From contig BNZC01000024.1 of assembly GCA_026000755.1 (NCBI GenBank), positions 1 through 20,979 of the forward strand: a stretch of DNA of 20,979 nucleotides, written 5' to 3'. Numbering within the stretch: position 1 is the stretch's first letter; the number at the start of each line of letters is the position of its first letter. Below, piece by piece: positions 1 to 7,040 of this stretch. Both the position numbers and the translations under genes were made by a program. The DNA comes from Clostridia bacterium (lineage in GTDB: Bacteria; Bacillota; Clostridia; Lachnospirales; Lachnospiraceae). A model generated the notes under the pieces. That model saw only the letters and a list, made by a program, of their open reading frames with translations, ran no database searches and was not told the DNA's origin.

Positions 1-4
1 CGCG

Positions 5-13
5 TGGTATAAT
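5..13 (+). promoter_or_regulatory. Extended -10 promoter element
   Basis: TGGTATAAT is a perfect TATAAT preceded by TG at the extended -10 position. The -35 lies outside the window or is dispensable. The first gene starts 35 bases downstream behind a GAGGGAGGG ribosome binding site, so this promoter probably drives the rightward phage module. Confidence 0.55.
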
Positions 14-47
14 ACTAGCAACAAAGAAAATAGAGGGAGGGTCGGAT

Positions 48-215
48 ATGACCAACATGGAGATAAGACTTGAAGCAAGGCGCAATTATGTGCCGCTCTG
101 GAAAATTGCACGTAGTTTACAGATAGGCGAAAATACGCTTTATAGGTGGCTGCGCGAGGAACTGACTGACGAAAGGCGAAACAAAATTTTGAATGCAATA
201 ACCCAATTAAAATGA
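48..215 (+). CDS. Small phage-type HTH DNA-binding protein (55 aa)
   Basis: The ATG lies a few bases after GAGGGAGGG and the frame stays open to a TGA at 213-215. The product reads as one compact helix-turn-helix: a basic N-terminal helix (EIRLEARR), then LWKIARSLQIGENTLYRWLR, then a short acidic/basic tail. This layout is common in small regulators of Firmicutes phages and conjugative elements, where they sit near excisionase genes. The next gene starts about 10 bases downstream, so the two are probably co-transcribed and perhaps coupled. The function is probably transcriptional or excision control, but the target is unknown. The HTH call is from pattern recognition, not a search. Confidence 0.7.
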   Translation: MTNMEIRLEARRNYVPLWKIARSLQIGENTLYRWLREELTDERRNKILNAITQLK

Positions 216-225
216 GGTGAAGCCT

Positions 226-432
226 GTGACAAATCAAGCAACGACAATCAATAAACCCGACATGAGAACCATTCGACAAGTGGCACAAGATAAAATATTG
301 CCCGAAAGGGCTTTGCGGCGCTTAGTTGCACAGGGTAAAATTAAGACCGTGCGAAGCGGCAAGACGCAGTACATCAATTACACCTCTCTAATTGAACAGC
401 TTAATAGCGGGGAAGGTGAAATATGGCAGTAA
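226..432 (+). CDS. Excisionase-like HTH protein (68 aa)
   Basis: I chose the GTG at 226 because GAGGTGA lies just upstream with good spacing; an in-frame GTG at 217 falls inside that ribosome binding site. The core, RTIRQVAQDKILPERALRRLVAQGKIKTVRSGKTQYINYTSLIEQL, has the MerR/excisionase winged-HTH pattern (HTH_17 type): a first helix, a recognition helix, and a short beta wing around a Gly-Lys turn. Such proteins bend DNA at att sites for excision or act as small regulators. No integrase is visible in the window, so the Xis role is inferred from fold and context only. The stop overlaps the next tiny ORF. Confidence 0.65.
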   Translation: MTNQATTINKPDMRTIRQVAQDKILPERALRRLVAQGKIKTVRSGKTQYINYTSLIEQLNSGEGEIWQ

Positions 433-497
433 CCTTAAATGATGTACTTAGCCACTTGCAGGGCATAAAGAGCGGTAGCCAAGTAAATTTTGATTAG
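423..497 (+). CDS. Tiny ORF, unknown (24 aa)
   Basis: The ATG overlaps the end of the excisionase-like gene and is preceded by GGGGAAGGTGAA, a plausible ribosome binding site. The product, MAVTLNDVLSHLQGIKSGSQ plus four residues, has a short amphipathic helix and no recognisable domain. Overlapping starts and stops on both sides fit a packed phage operon. It may be a genuine microprotein, a translational relay to the next ORF, or the head of a deleted gene. Confidence 0.35.
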   Translation: MAVTLNDVLSHLQGIKSGSQVNFD

Positions 498-508
498 GAG
501 GTGACACT

Positions 509-595
509 ATGGAACGGCTCGAAGGTCACCAAGACGGCCAACTCTCCGCTTTTACGTTTTTCAGAAGCTTCTACAAAGCGGTGCGGGAGGTTTGA
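509..595 (+). CDS. Short ORF resembling the N terminus of DUF6291 phage proteins (28 aa)
   Basis: A textbook AGGAGGTGA precedes the ATG, yet the frame ends after 28 codons with a TGA overlapping the next gene. The segment SAFTFFRSFYKAVREV resembles the first helix of DUF6291-type replication-module proteins (F-Y/F-RSFYEAxxEL). The next gene carries the following part of that same type of domain in another reading frame. It may be a leader peptide coupled to the next gene, or the head of a DUF6291 gene separated from its body by a frameshift or recombination. The resemblance is from memory and not searched. Confidence 0.4.
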   Translation: MERLEGHQDGQLSAFTFFRSFYKAVREV

Positions 596-597
596 AC

Positions 598-1302
598 TTG
601 GAAAACAAGTCAATGAAACTGTATGAGACAGAAATGAAAATATTGCTCGAACTCCCCGATGAAACGCGAGGGCGTATATTAAAAGCGTTAATGTCGGAGG
701 TTCTGGGCGTTGAAACACCCACCCTTGAACCTGTGGAAAATGCCGTTTTTAATCTTGTTTTGGGGCAAGTTGTACGCGCACACGAACTTTCTAACAAGCG
801 CAAACAAAGTGGAGCAAACGGCGGCGCACCCAAAGGGAATACAAATGCCACAAGCAATACAAGCAAAAACAACCAAAAACAACCAAAAACAAGCACGAAT
901 ACAATTACGAATACAATTACAGATACAATTACAGAACACTCCCCTATCCCTTGCAAGCGGGGGAAGTCGGACGGTGGGAAAGCCGTGCCAGACAAAATCA
1001 AATACGCAGAGTTTGTCAGCATGACCAATGATGAGCATTCATCACTCGTTGCGAAACTCGGAGAGCAAAGTTCTTCACGGTGCATTGAGATACTGGACAA
1101 CTACAAAGGGGCAAGTGGAAAGAAGTACAGTTCGGACTACAGGGCTATCCTAAACTGGGTGGTTAAGCGACACGAGGAAGAAAAACAAGAAATGCCACAA
1201 GGAGGACTTGCGGCACAGAAAGGGGAAGTGAATGCTAATGGACATGGCAGTCGAAGAAATGAGGAAAAGTACGGAAAGCCGGGTTTCGGACAAGTGCTTT
1301 GA
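598..1302 (+). CDS. Phage replisome organiser-like protein (DUF6291-like N terminus)
   Basis: I chose the TTG at 598 because GGGAGG lies seven bases upstream; the in-frame TTG at 592 is too close to it. Residues 1-75 (KLYETEMKILLELPDETRGRILKALM and on, ending in Gly/Lys/Asn-rich KRKQSGANGGAPKGN) resemble DUF6291. Residues 76-110 are a Thr/Asn/Gln/Lys low-complexity linker encoded by short tandem repeats. Residues 120-190 (SMTNDEHSSLVAKLGE, IEILDNYKGASGKKYSSDYRAILNWV) match the C-terminal segment of many phage DnaD-like or replication initiator proteins, which bind DNA and recruit the helicase loader. The next gene is a DnaC-like loader overlapping by 71 bases, the usual initiator-loader pair. 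The exact family is not certain. Confidence 0.65.
   Translation: MENKSMKLYETEMKILLELPDETRGRILKALMSEVLGVETPTLEPVENAVFNLVLGQVVRAHELSNKRKQSGANGGAPKGNTNATSNTSKNNQKQPKTSTNTITNTITDTITEHSPIPCKRGKSDGGKAVPDKIKYAEFVSMTNDEHSSLVAKLGEQSSSRCIEILDNYKGASGKKYSSDYRAILNWVVKRHEEEKQEMPQGGLAAQKGEVNANGHGSRRNEEKYGKPGFGQVL
861..932 (+). repeat. Iteron-like tandem repeats, candidate phage origin
   Basis: Two adjacent direct-repeat arrays lie inside the replisome organiser-like gene. Three 10-bp units (aagcaaaaac, then aaccaaaaac twice) span 861-890, and three 12-bp units (gaatacaattac twice, then agatacaattac) span 897-932. Both are AT-rich and encode only the protein's low-complexity linker. Many Firmicutes phages and plasmids carry their origin as iterons inside the initiator gene, which is the inference here. 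Confidence 0.45.
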
Positions 1303-2014
1303 CAATGCGATGTATCCGCTGGAAGACGAACGCACCGATTTAGGCATATCTTGCGACAAGTGCGATGGCAGCGGGTGGATTTTCAAAAGTGACGGAGGTC
1401 ATGGTTCTGCTAGGAAGTGCAGTTGCATGACTGAATTTTACAACCGCAGGCGTGTGAAACGTAGCGGCTTGGAGCATGTGCTTAAAAGCAAAACATTTGA
1501 CACTTTTTCCGAAAATAGCACTTGGCAAAAAGCCGTCAAGAAAACGGCACAGGAGTTTGTCAAATCAAGCGGAACGTGGTTTTTTATTGGTGGTGCGGTC
1601 GGAAGTGGAAAAACACACATATGTTCTGCAATATGTGCAGAATTAATCAAGGAAAAATCCGTAAAATACGCCCCTTGGAGGGAAACCATTGTGCCGATAA
1701 AATCAAGTGTTTGCGATGCCGTAGAATATGCCCGATTGATGAATCCTCTGAAAACCGTTGATGTCTTGTATCTTGACGATTTTTTCAAGGGAAATGTGAC
1801 TGATGGTGATAAAAACGTTGCATTTGAGTTGTTGAATTACCGTTACAATGCAGAGCTTATAACAATCTTATCAACCGAGTTTTTTATAAGCGGATTGATT
1901 GCAATTGACGAGGCAGTAGGGAGCAGAATAGCACAGATGAGCCGTGAGTTTTGTTGTGAAGTAGAAAATGGAGATGGAAAAAACTGGCGCCTAGAAGCGA
2001 GATTAAAGGGATAA
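1232..2014 (+). CDS. DnaC/DnaI-like helicase loader, AAA+ ATPase
   Basis: The product has 260 residues. An N-terminal Cys cluster (CDKCDGSGW near residue 41, then CSC near 68) fits a zinc-binding region as in DnaI-type loaders. Walker A is GGAVGSGKTH near residue 119 and Walker B is VLYLDDFF near 177. A sensor-like stretch (TILSTEF) and an arginine-bearing region (AVGSRIAQM) follow. The family loads replicative helicase DnaB onto the origin with ATP. It overlaps the organiser-like gene upstream, as in phage replication modules. AGGGGAAG supports the ATG at 1232, with another ATG at 1238 possible. What follows directly is a tape measure gene, not the usual Holliday-junction or SSB genes. Confidence 0.85.
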   Translation: MLMDMAVEEMRKSTESRVSDKCFDNAMYPLEDERTDLGISCDKCDGSGWIFKSDGGHGSARKCSCMTEFYNRRRVKRSGLEHVLKSKTFDTFSENSTWQKAVKKTAQEFVKSSGTWFFIGGAVGSGKTHICSAICAELIKEKSVKYAPWRETIVPIKSSVCDAVEYARLMNPLKTVDVLYLDDFFKGNVTDGDKNVAFELLNYRYNAELITILSTEFFISGLIAIDEAVGSRIAQMSREFCCEVENGDGKNWRLEARLKG

Positions 2015-2047
2015 GGATTGAAATCCCAAGTAAAGGAGGGTGGCGAA

Positions 2048-5000
2048 ATGAGCGAAAGTGTTACTGTCATTGATATAATAGCTTCTGTGACAGACGAAAC
2101 GGAACCTGGGGTGCGGAGCGCAACCCAGAACGTGAGCAAATTTGAACAGACGATGCAAAAAGTGCAAAAGCAGATTGACGGCATGAAAGGAAAAAGCAAA
2201 TTTGACGTAGTAATGGGCTTAAAAGATATGGCAACCAAAGGCATACAGGCAACCATTACGAAAATCAAGAGCATAGCGGGAAAGATGTGGACTTTTACGC
2301 TTGGGGTGGTTGACAAAGTAACTGCACCACTACGTGGAATTATGAACGCCGTGTTTTCACTTCAAGGTGCGATTTTGGGTGCGTCAGGGGCATTTGCCGG
2401 GCTGATAGTGCCAACAAAGTTAGCAATGGATTTAGAACAGAATCAAATTGCGCTTGAAACGATGTTAGGTAGTGCGCAAAAGGCTTCTGCTCTGACCGAT
2501 AAAATTCAAACATTCGCCGCTGAAACGCCCTTTGAAACAAAAGGGTTGATGGATAGCACAAAAACGCTCTTGAATTTCGGTGTTGCCGAAGAAGAAGTAA
2601 TGGGGATTATGAAACAACTGGGCGATATTTCACTCGGCGATGAGGAACGCTTCAAGTCGCTTTCTCTCGTATTCGGTCAAGTTTCCAGTCTGGGCAGATT
2701 GCAAGGGCAGGACTTGCTCCAACTCATTAACGCCGGGTGGAATCCGTTAAATGAAATATCCAAGCGTACAGGCGAAAGTATGTCAGTCCTAAAAAAACGT
2801 ATGGAGGACGGCGCAATCGGGCTTGACGAGGTGCGGCTTGCAATGTCTGACGCAACGAGTGAGGGCGGCTTATTTTTCAAGGCAATGGAAAAACAGAGCA
2901 AATCAATGAAAGGACTTCTCGGTACGTTGAAAGATGCTCTCGACAATAAGATTTTGACCCGTTGGGGGCAAGGTTTAAGTGCGGGTGTGAAGCCAATGCT
3001 TGAAAAAGTGTCTGTCTGGTTCGATGTAAACGCTGATGTTGTCAACGGGTGGGGCGACGCTCTGTTTTCAATGGGCGAAAAAGTCAGTATCTTTGTTGCG
3101 AATAAAGTAACTGACATAATGGAATCGGTGAAGTCTATGACGCAAAGCCCCGAATGGAAAAATGCCGAGGGATTATTTGGAAAAATCAAAGTAGCATGGG
3201 ACAAAATCACTCCGTGGGTAGCCGAAAAAATGGCAAGTGTCGGCAAAGGCATAGGCACGGCACTCAAAACAGGTATACTTGGATTGCTCGGCGTGGATAC
3301 AGGCAATGTTATCGGAGAGGGCGCAAGCATAGGTAAAGCGTTCGCCGAGGGCTTCTTAGAGGGTTTCGACCCGAAAAAGGTAGCGTCCGGGATATGGCAA
3401 GCGTTCAAGGGGATTTTCAAGGACGCTGCTACTATTCTGCCGGGCGGCGCAGAAACAAGCAACACTGCTCCCCTTTCAGCTGCTCTGGTGGGATACACCG
3501 CACTAAAAACCGCAAAAACAGGACATTCCATTTACAAAGGCGGTAAAGCTGTTGTTAATGGGACAAAAGGCGTATTCAACGCAATCAGAGGGGTAACTGG
3601 CGCAGGGCAAGCGGCGGCAGCCGCGGGCGAAGTAGGAGCAACCGGATTATTCGGCGGTATGCGTACTGGCGCACAGATATTCAAGGCGGCAAACGCACCG
3701 GGCGCGGGTGCAGCGGCACAGAGCGCGGCGACGTTCGCAAAAGCCGGGCAGCTTGGCAAAGGCGTACAGGCGGGCGCAAAGTTAGCTTCGGGCGGCGCGA
3801 AAGCGGCAAGCATGGGCGCAAAGGCAATCCCACTCATCGGCGGCTTGATTTCCCTCGTAGAAATGGGCTTCGATGCAAAAGAGGGAACAGAACGCGCAGC
3901 GGAGTGGACTGGTAGTGACAGTTTAGGCAATAAGATAGCCAGCGGTGCGGGCGCGTTCCTTGGTGGCACAGGCGACGGTGTAATGGGCAAGAAAAGCGGT
4001 CTTGGCAAAGCAATGGACATCGGCGGCGGCGCACTCAAAGGCGCGGGCATAGGTGCGGCAATAGGCTCAATCATACCGGGTGTAGGTACAGCGATAGGTG
4101 CGGCGGTCGGCGCGGGCGTAGGGGCTTTAACATCGGCAATCGGCGGCGAGAATATCGCCAAGTTTTTCTCTAAAGCGGGAAAGACAATCGGTGACTTTTT
4201 CACGGGACCGTTTGTTGACTTTTTCAAAGGACTGTGGAGTGCGGTTTCAAACTTCTTCACCCAGACAATCCCGAACGCTGTCAGCAATGTAGGGAACGCA
4301 ATCAAAACATTTTTCACGGAAACAATACCGCAGAAGTGGAGCGAACTGTGGACGGGCGTGGGTAACTTCTTCACCCAGACCATACCCTACGCACTCGGCT
4401 TCATCGTCGGAAAAGCACAGATATTCTTCACGGAAACCGTCCCTCAATTTTTCGGCAACCTATGGGACGGCGTGGTCAACTTCTTTACGGTGACAATACC
4501 GAACACGCTCTCTGCAATAGGAAGCGCATTAACGACATTCTTCACAGAAACCGTGCCGACGTTCTTCTCAAACGTATGGAGCGGCATAGTGGGCTTCTTT
4601 ACCGAAACCATACCCGCCGCGCTGACGGCAATCGGTGAAGCCTTGACGGTGTTCTTCACGGAAACCGTCCCGAACTTTTTTATAAATGTTTGGGAGGGAA
4701 TAACGACGTTTTTCACCGAAACGATACCGAACACGCTCACATCGGTGGGCGACGCGCTAAAAACATTCTTTACTGAAACAATCCCCAACTTCTTCAAGAA
4801 TTTGTGGGAGGGTGTGACGGGCTTCTTCACGGAAACCATACCGGGTGTGATTGAGGACGTAAAGAGTGGCATTAGTAACTTCTTTACAGGAATAAAGAAA
4901 AAGATAACGGGCTTTTTCAGCGGAATATGGGACGGAATAACATCGTTCTTCGGTGGTGCGGCTGACAGTTTCAGTGCGGGCTACTCGGACGCTACGAAAC

Positions 5001-5428
5001 ACGCAAGCGGCGGCATAATGACCTCACCGCACGTCGGGCTTGTGGCAGAGGACGGAGCGGAAGCAATCATACCACTCTCCGGCAAACGACGCGAGCGCGG
5101 GCTTGCCCTCTGGGAACAGACGGGCGAACTGCTCGGCGTGAAACCTTATGCAGAGGGCGGCATAGCGGGCGATGCACCAGTGGTAAACGCACCGATGGGC
5201 GGCTACTCGGACGCTACGAAACACGCAAGCGGCGGCATAAACGTACCCGTGACGATTGAAAATGTGACCTTTGAAATCCGCATAGACGGCGGCGAAGCCC
5301 CGGACACAGAAAGTCTGGTGGAGATTATCAAAGAGAACGTGCGAAACCTCACGGACGAAATCGCATACCGCTTGGCATTATCCCTGCAACAGACATTTGC
5401 AAATACGCCGCTCGCGGCTTGGAGTTAA
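2048..5428 (+). CDS. Phage tail tape measure protein (1126 aa)
   Basis: The ATG at 2048 follows AAAGGAGGG; an upstream in-frame start at 2018 lacks a site and is rejected. Residues 1-110 form the basic coiled N terminus typical of Firmicutes tape measures (VDKVTAPLRGI). Residues 120-300 are the conserved tape-measure domain (LEQNQIALETMLGSA, TPFETKGLMDS, GRLQGQDLLQLINAGWNPL). Residues 477-700 are a Gly/Ala-rich hydrophobic region. Residues 717-944 are twelve 19-residue repeats (FFTETIP type). The C terminus carries ASGGIMTSPHVGLVAEDGAE, the usual closing signature. Tape measures set siphophage tail length and are threaded into the host envelope at infection. The gene is intact, but no other tail gene is present; its upstream neighbour is a helicase loader and its downstream neighbour a nuclease. 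Confidence 0.93.
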   Translation: MSESVTVIDIIASVTDETEPGVRSATQNVSKFEQTMQKVQKQIDGMKGKSKFDVVMGLKDMATKGIQATITKIKSIAGKMWTFTLGVVDKVTAPLRGIMNAVFSLQGAILGASGAFAGLIVPTKLAMDLEQNQIALETMLGSAQKASALTDKIQTFAAETPFETKGLMDSTKTLLNFGVAEEEVMGIMKQLGDISLGDEERFKSLSLVFGQVSSLGRLQGQDLLQLINAGWNPLNEISKRTGESMSVLKKRMEDGAIGLDEVRLAMSDATSEGGLFFKAMEKQSKSMKGLLGTLKDALDNKILTRWGQGLSAGVKPMLEKVSVWFDVNADVVNGWGDALFSMGEKVSIFVANKVTDIMESVKSMTQSPEWKNAEGLFGKIKVAWDKITPWVAEKMASVGKGIGTALKTGILGLLGVDTGNVIGEGASIGKAFAEGFLEGFDPKKVASGIWQAFKGIFKDAATILPGGAETSNTAPLSAALVGYTALKTAKTGHSIYKGGKAVVNGTKGVFNAIRGVTGAGQAAAAAGEVGATGLFGGMRTGAQIFKAANAPGAGAAAQSAATFAKAGQLGKGVQAGAKLASGGAKAASMGAKAIPLIGGLISLVEMGFDAKEGTERAAEWTGSDSLGNKIASGAGAFLGGTGDGVMGKKSGLGKAMDIGGGALKGAGIGAAIGSIIPGVGTAIGAAVGAGVGALTSAIGGENIAKFFSKAGKTIGDFFTGPFVDFFKGLWSAVSNFFTQTIPNAVSNVGNAIKTFFTETIPQKWSELWTGVGNFFTQTIPYALGFIVGKAQIFFTETVPQFFGNLWDGVVNFFTVTIPNTLSAIGSALTTFFTETVPTFFSNVWSGIVGFFTETIPAALTAIGEALTVFFTETVPNFFINVWEGITTFFTETIPNTLTSVGDALKTFFTETIPNFFKNLWEGVTGFFTETIPGVIEDVKSGISNFFTGIKKKITGFFSGIWDGITSFFGGAADSFSAGYSDATKHASGGIMTSPHVGLVAEDGAEAIIPLSGKRRERGLALWEQTGELLGVKPYAEGGIAGDAPVVNAPMGGYSDATKHASGGINVPVTIENVTFEIRIDGGEAPDTESLVEIIKENVRNLTDEIAYRLALSLQQTFANTPLAAWS
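4196..4879 (+). repeat. Twelve 57-bp (19-residue) tandem repeats in the tape measure gene
   Basis: Units begin every 57 bases from 4196 to 4823, each starting with FFT (mostly FFTETIP or FFTETVP). They alternate between two types: B units carry FF/KW then LW or VW about ten residues in (FFTETVPNFFINVWEGITT), while A units carry L, IG/VG and AL (FFTETIPNTLTSVGDALKT). The true period is therefore 114 bp or 38 residues. The DNA has drifted much more than the protein, which shows selection on the repeat at protein level. Confidence 0.93.
4979..5240 (+). repeat. Exact 40-bp direct repeat in the tape measure gene
   Basis: The 40 bases at 4979-5018 recur without mismatch at 5201-5240, in the same reading frame, 222 bases apart. 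Both copies encode GYSDATKHASGGI. The first leads into the conserved closing motif and the second into a beta-rich C-terminal tail. Such identity in an otherwise diverged gene points to recent duplication or recombination at this spot. Confidence 0.9.
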
Positions 5429-5442
5429 TGAAAGGTAGCAAT

Positions 5443-5751
5443 ATGAACGAGAGCAGATTAGTATACGAAGTAATGCAGGAACTGGGCAAGTACGGTGCGG
5501 TTTACCGCTGCAATTCGGGGAGCGTCAAACTCCCCAATGGCAAACGGTTTAATGGTATGCCGAAAGGCTTTGCCGATGTTATGCTTGTTCGTACTGATGG
5601 TGTGGCTTGTTTTGTTGAGTGTAAGGCTGACAACGGTAAGTTATCCGAGGAGCAAGAACGATTTATTGAACGTATGCAGACATTCAACGCAAAGGCGGGT
5701 GTAGCCCGCTCTGTTGATGATGCTTTGCATATATGCGAGATTAACCCGTAA
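5443..5751 (+). CDS. VRR-NUC domain nuclease
   Basis: I prefer the ATG at 5443, with AAAGGT six bases upstream; ATG 5428, overlapping the tape measure stop, and TTG 5419 are alternatives. The protein of about 102 residues is a single PD-(D/E)XK-like VRR-NUC domain: an N-terminal Glu (NESRLVYEVM), a Gly-rich substrate loop (NGMPKGFADVML) with the catalytic Asp, and FVECKAD giving the E-x-K pair, followed by LSEEQERFIERM. Stand-alone VRR-NUC proteins are common in phages, usually next to an SNF2-type helicase or replication genes, and act as structure-specific nucleases, probably at Holliday junctions. The partner helicase is missing here. The catalytic residues are all present. Confidence 0.88.
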   Translation: MNESRLVYEVMQELGKYGAVYRCNSGSVKLPNGKRFNGMPKGFADVMLVRTDGVACFVECKADNGKLSEEQERFIERMQTFNAKAGVARSVDDALHICEINP

Positions 5752-5781
5752 CAATACGGCAGTATTACGGAGGTGAATGGA

Positions 5782-6168
5782 ATGAAAACGGATAATAGCG
5801 GAGTTAAGCGCGATAATAGCGGAAAATTTGCAACGGGAACGGCAAAACCCAAGAACGCAGGGCGCGGACGCAAGAAAACGCCCCCGGACATCAAGGCAGC
5901 GTTTGAGGAATTATCACACTCAGCTGTTGATGTGTTGCGCAAAATACTGAACGACACAGAGGCAAAGCCCTCTGACCGTTTGCGAGCGGCTGAATGTGTG
6001 CTTGACCGACATTTAGGAAAGCCCCAACAGTCCGTAGATTTAAGCGCAATTGCGTCTGTTACGGCTGGGTGCGATGATGTGATAGACCTTAGCGTGTTGA
6101 CTGATGATGAACTTGGATTATTCGGAGAACTCTATGAGAAAGCAAGCACACAAACGGAAATGAGGTAA
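5782..6168 (+). CDS. Possible phage small terminase-like DNA-binding protein (128 aa)
   Basis: GGAGG lies eight bases before the ATG at 5782; the GTG at 5773 sits inside that site. The first 35 residues are basic and Gly/Lys/Arg-rich (KNAGRGRKK), suggesting nucleic-acid binding. Residues 36-80 (PPDIKAAFEELSHSAVDVLR, ASDRLRAAECVLDRHLGKPQ-like) resemble a helical segment found in small phage proteins, some annotated as terminase small subunit. Residues 85-128 are acidic. Small terminase subunits recognise the pac or cos site, but no large subunit follows. The assignment is tentative; a general phage DNA-binding protein is equally possible. Confidence 0.45.
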   Translation: MKTDNSGVKRDNSGKFATGTAKPKNAGRGRKKTPPDIKAAFEELSHSAVDVLRKILNDTEAKPSDRLRAAECVLDRHLGKPQQSVDLSAIASVTAGCDDVIDLSVLTDDELGLFGELYEKASTQTEMR

Positions 6169-6172
6169 CGGA

Positions 6173-6379
6173 ATGGAAAAATTATTTCTTGAAATAGGCA
6201 AGAAGCATATTCAATATGTTATTGCCAGAGAGAGGGCGGAACGGTTCACTCTTGACGGTATGACGAGCGAAGCGGTAAAATATAGCCGCCATGCCGATGA
6301 ACTACTGGCAGAGTTTAACACACTTGAGAAGATGTTTTTTGACACAGGAATACACAGTAATTTTGAAAATTCAGAGTAA
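6173..6379 (+). CDS. Unknown phage protein (68 aa)
   Basis: The ATG is preceded by GAGGTAACGGA and sits four bases after the previous stop, so this is the last gene of the rightward block. The product is helical and charged (IGKKHIQYVIARERAERFTL, DELLAEFNTLEKMFF), with no membrane segment, Cys pair or catalytic motif. I do not recognise the family. A leftward gene ends about 30 bases beyond its stop, so the two transcription units converge at 6380-6411. Confidence 0.55.
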   Translation: MEKLFLEIGKKHIQYVIARERAERFTLDGMTSEAVKYSRHADELLAEFNTLEKMFFDTGIHSNFENSE

Positions 6380-6411
6380 CCCACTCGAAAAAGAACAAAT
6401 GCCGTGATGTA

Positions 6412-6762
6412 TCACGGTGCCGGATAATTGGTGTTAAACCAGTTGTACAGTTCCTCCGTAGAGCGGACAATCTGGGCGATTTTCTCTCCCTCTATCATCA
6501 GTTTGTGGTATTCCTTTCGGAAGTTGTCAAGCGTGAGAGCCTTAAACTCCCATTCTCCCGGCGCGTAACCGTCCGAGCGAAATTTGAAACCCACACCGCT
6601 CTCTTTGGTGACTTCACCCTTTATCATGTGTGTGCGTTCCTCCGGCGTGAAGTAACACAGTCCCTTGAAATCGGGGTTATCCCACAGTTGGCAATGACAG
6701 GCAAGGCTTGTAAAGTCTTTGTCGCCTATGAATTTGATTGCGTATACTGCTGTGCTGTTCAT
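6412..6762 (-). CDS. Unknown protein co-transcribed with the repressor (116 aa)
   Basis: Its ATG overlaps the repressor stop by four bases (ATGA-type overlap), so the two are almost certainly translated together. The sequence is soluble and mixed alpha/beta, with aromatic residues and two close Cys (TSLACHCQLW, DFKGLCYFTPEER); it contains GEWEFKALTLDNFRKEYHKL and ends in WFNTNYPAP. I do not recognise the domain. Partners in this position in Firmicutes phages are often metallopeptidases that cleave the repressor, but no HExxH motif is present. A modulator of the repressor, or an unrelated lysogeny gene, is possible. Confidence 0.65.
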   Translation of the reverse strand: MNSTAVYAIKFIGDKDFTSLACHCQLWDNPDFKGLCYFTPEERTHMIKGEVTKESGVGFKFRSDGYAPGEWEFKALTLDNFRKEYHKLMIEGEKIAQIVRSTEELYNWFNTNYPAP

Positions 6763-7016
6763 TGCTCTACCTCTTGTGGGGCATTGTCCCGCTTGACCGT
6801 TTCATCAATAGCATCGGCCACATATTCTATTATGTCGCCCGGTTGGCAGTCAAGCAATCTGCAAATAGTTGATATGTTTTCCCATGATACTAATTCGTTA
6901 TTGCGTAGCTTTTGAACGCTTGCTTCGCCTAACAACCTATCTTTTCGTATTCGATACGTTGAACAGCCCTTTGTTTTTAATGCGTCTAATACGTCAATTT
7001 TATACTTGATTGGCAT
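6759..7016 (-). CDS. Phage-type Cro/CI repressor, XRE HTH (85 aa)
   Basis: I chose the ATG at 7016, behind GTGGGTGAG; an upstream in-frame GTG overlaps that site. The fold is a single Cro/C1-type HTH: KIDVLDALKTKGCSTYRIRK, then a recognition helix around EASVQKLRNNELVSWENIST, then ICRLLDCQPGDIIEYV, the usual closing helix of this family. There is no C-terminal peptidase domain, so induction by RecA-stimulated self-cleavage is unlikely. It is divergent from the operon starting at 7278, with three matching 19-bp inverted repeats between them. It very probably represses both promoters. Confidence 0.88.
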   Translation of the reverse strand: MPIKYKIDVLDALKTKGCSTYRIRKDRLLGEASVQKLRNNELVSWENISTICRLLDCQPGDIIEYVADAIDETVKRDNAPQEVEQ

Positions 7017-7040
7017 TATCTCACCCACTTTCTATCTTTT

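Noticed and set aside
561..1100. Antisense frame (179 codons) opposite the replisome organiser-like gene
   Set aside because: It is a mirror of the low-complexity repeat linker, overlaps a well-supported gene, and has no start signal.
3532..4383. Long antisense open frame (283 codons) opposite the tape measure gene
   Set aside because: It arises from the Gly/Ala-rich, codon-biased coding strand; the protein is low-complexity Pro/Ala/Leu with no ribosome binding site or domain.
4196..4879. CRISPR array
   Set aside because: The 57-bp repeats are contiguous, have no spacers, diverge at DNA level and encode a conserved protein motif inside one gene.
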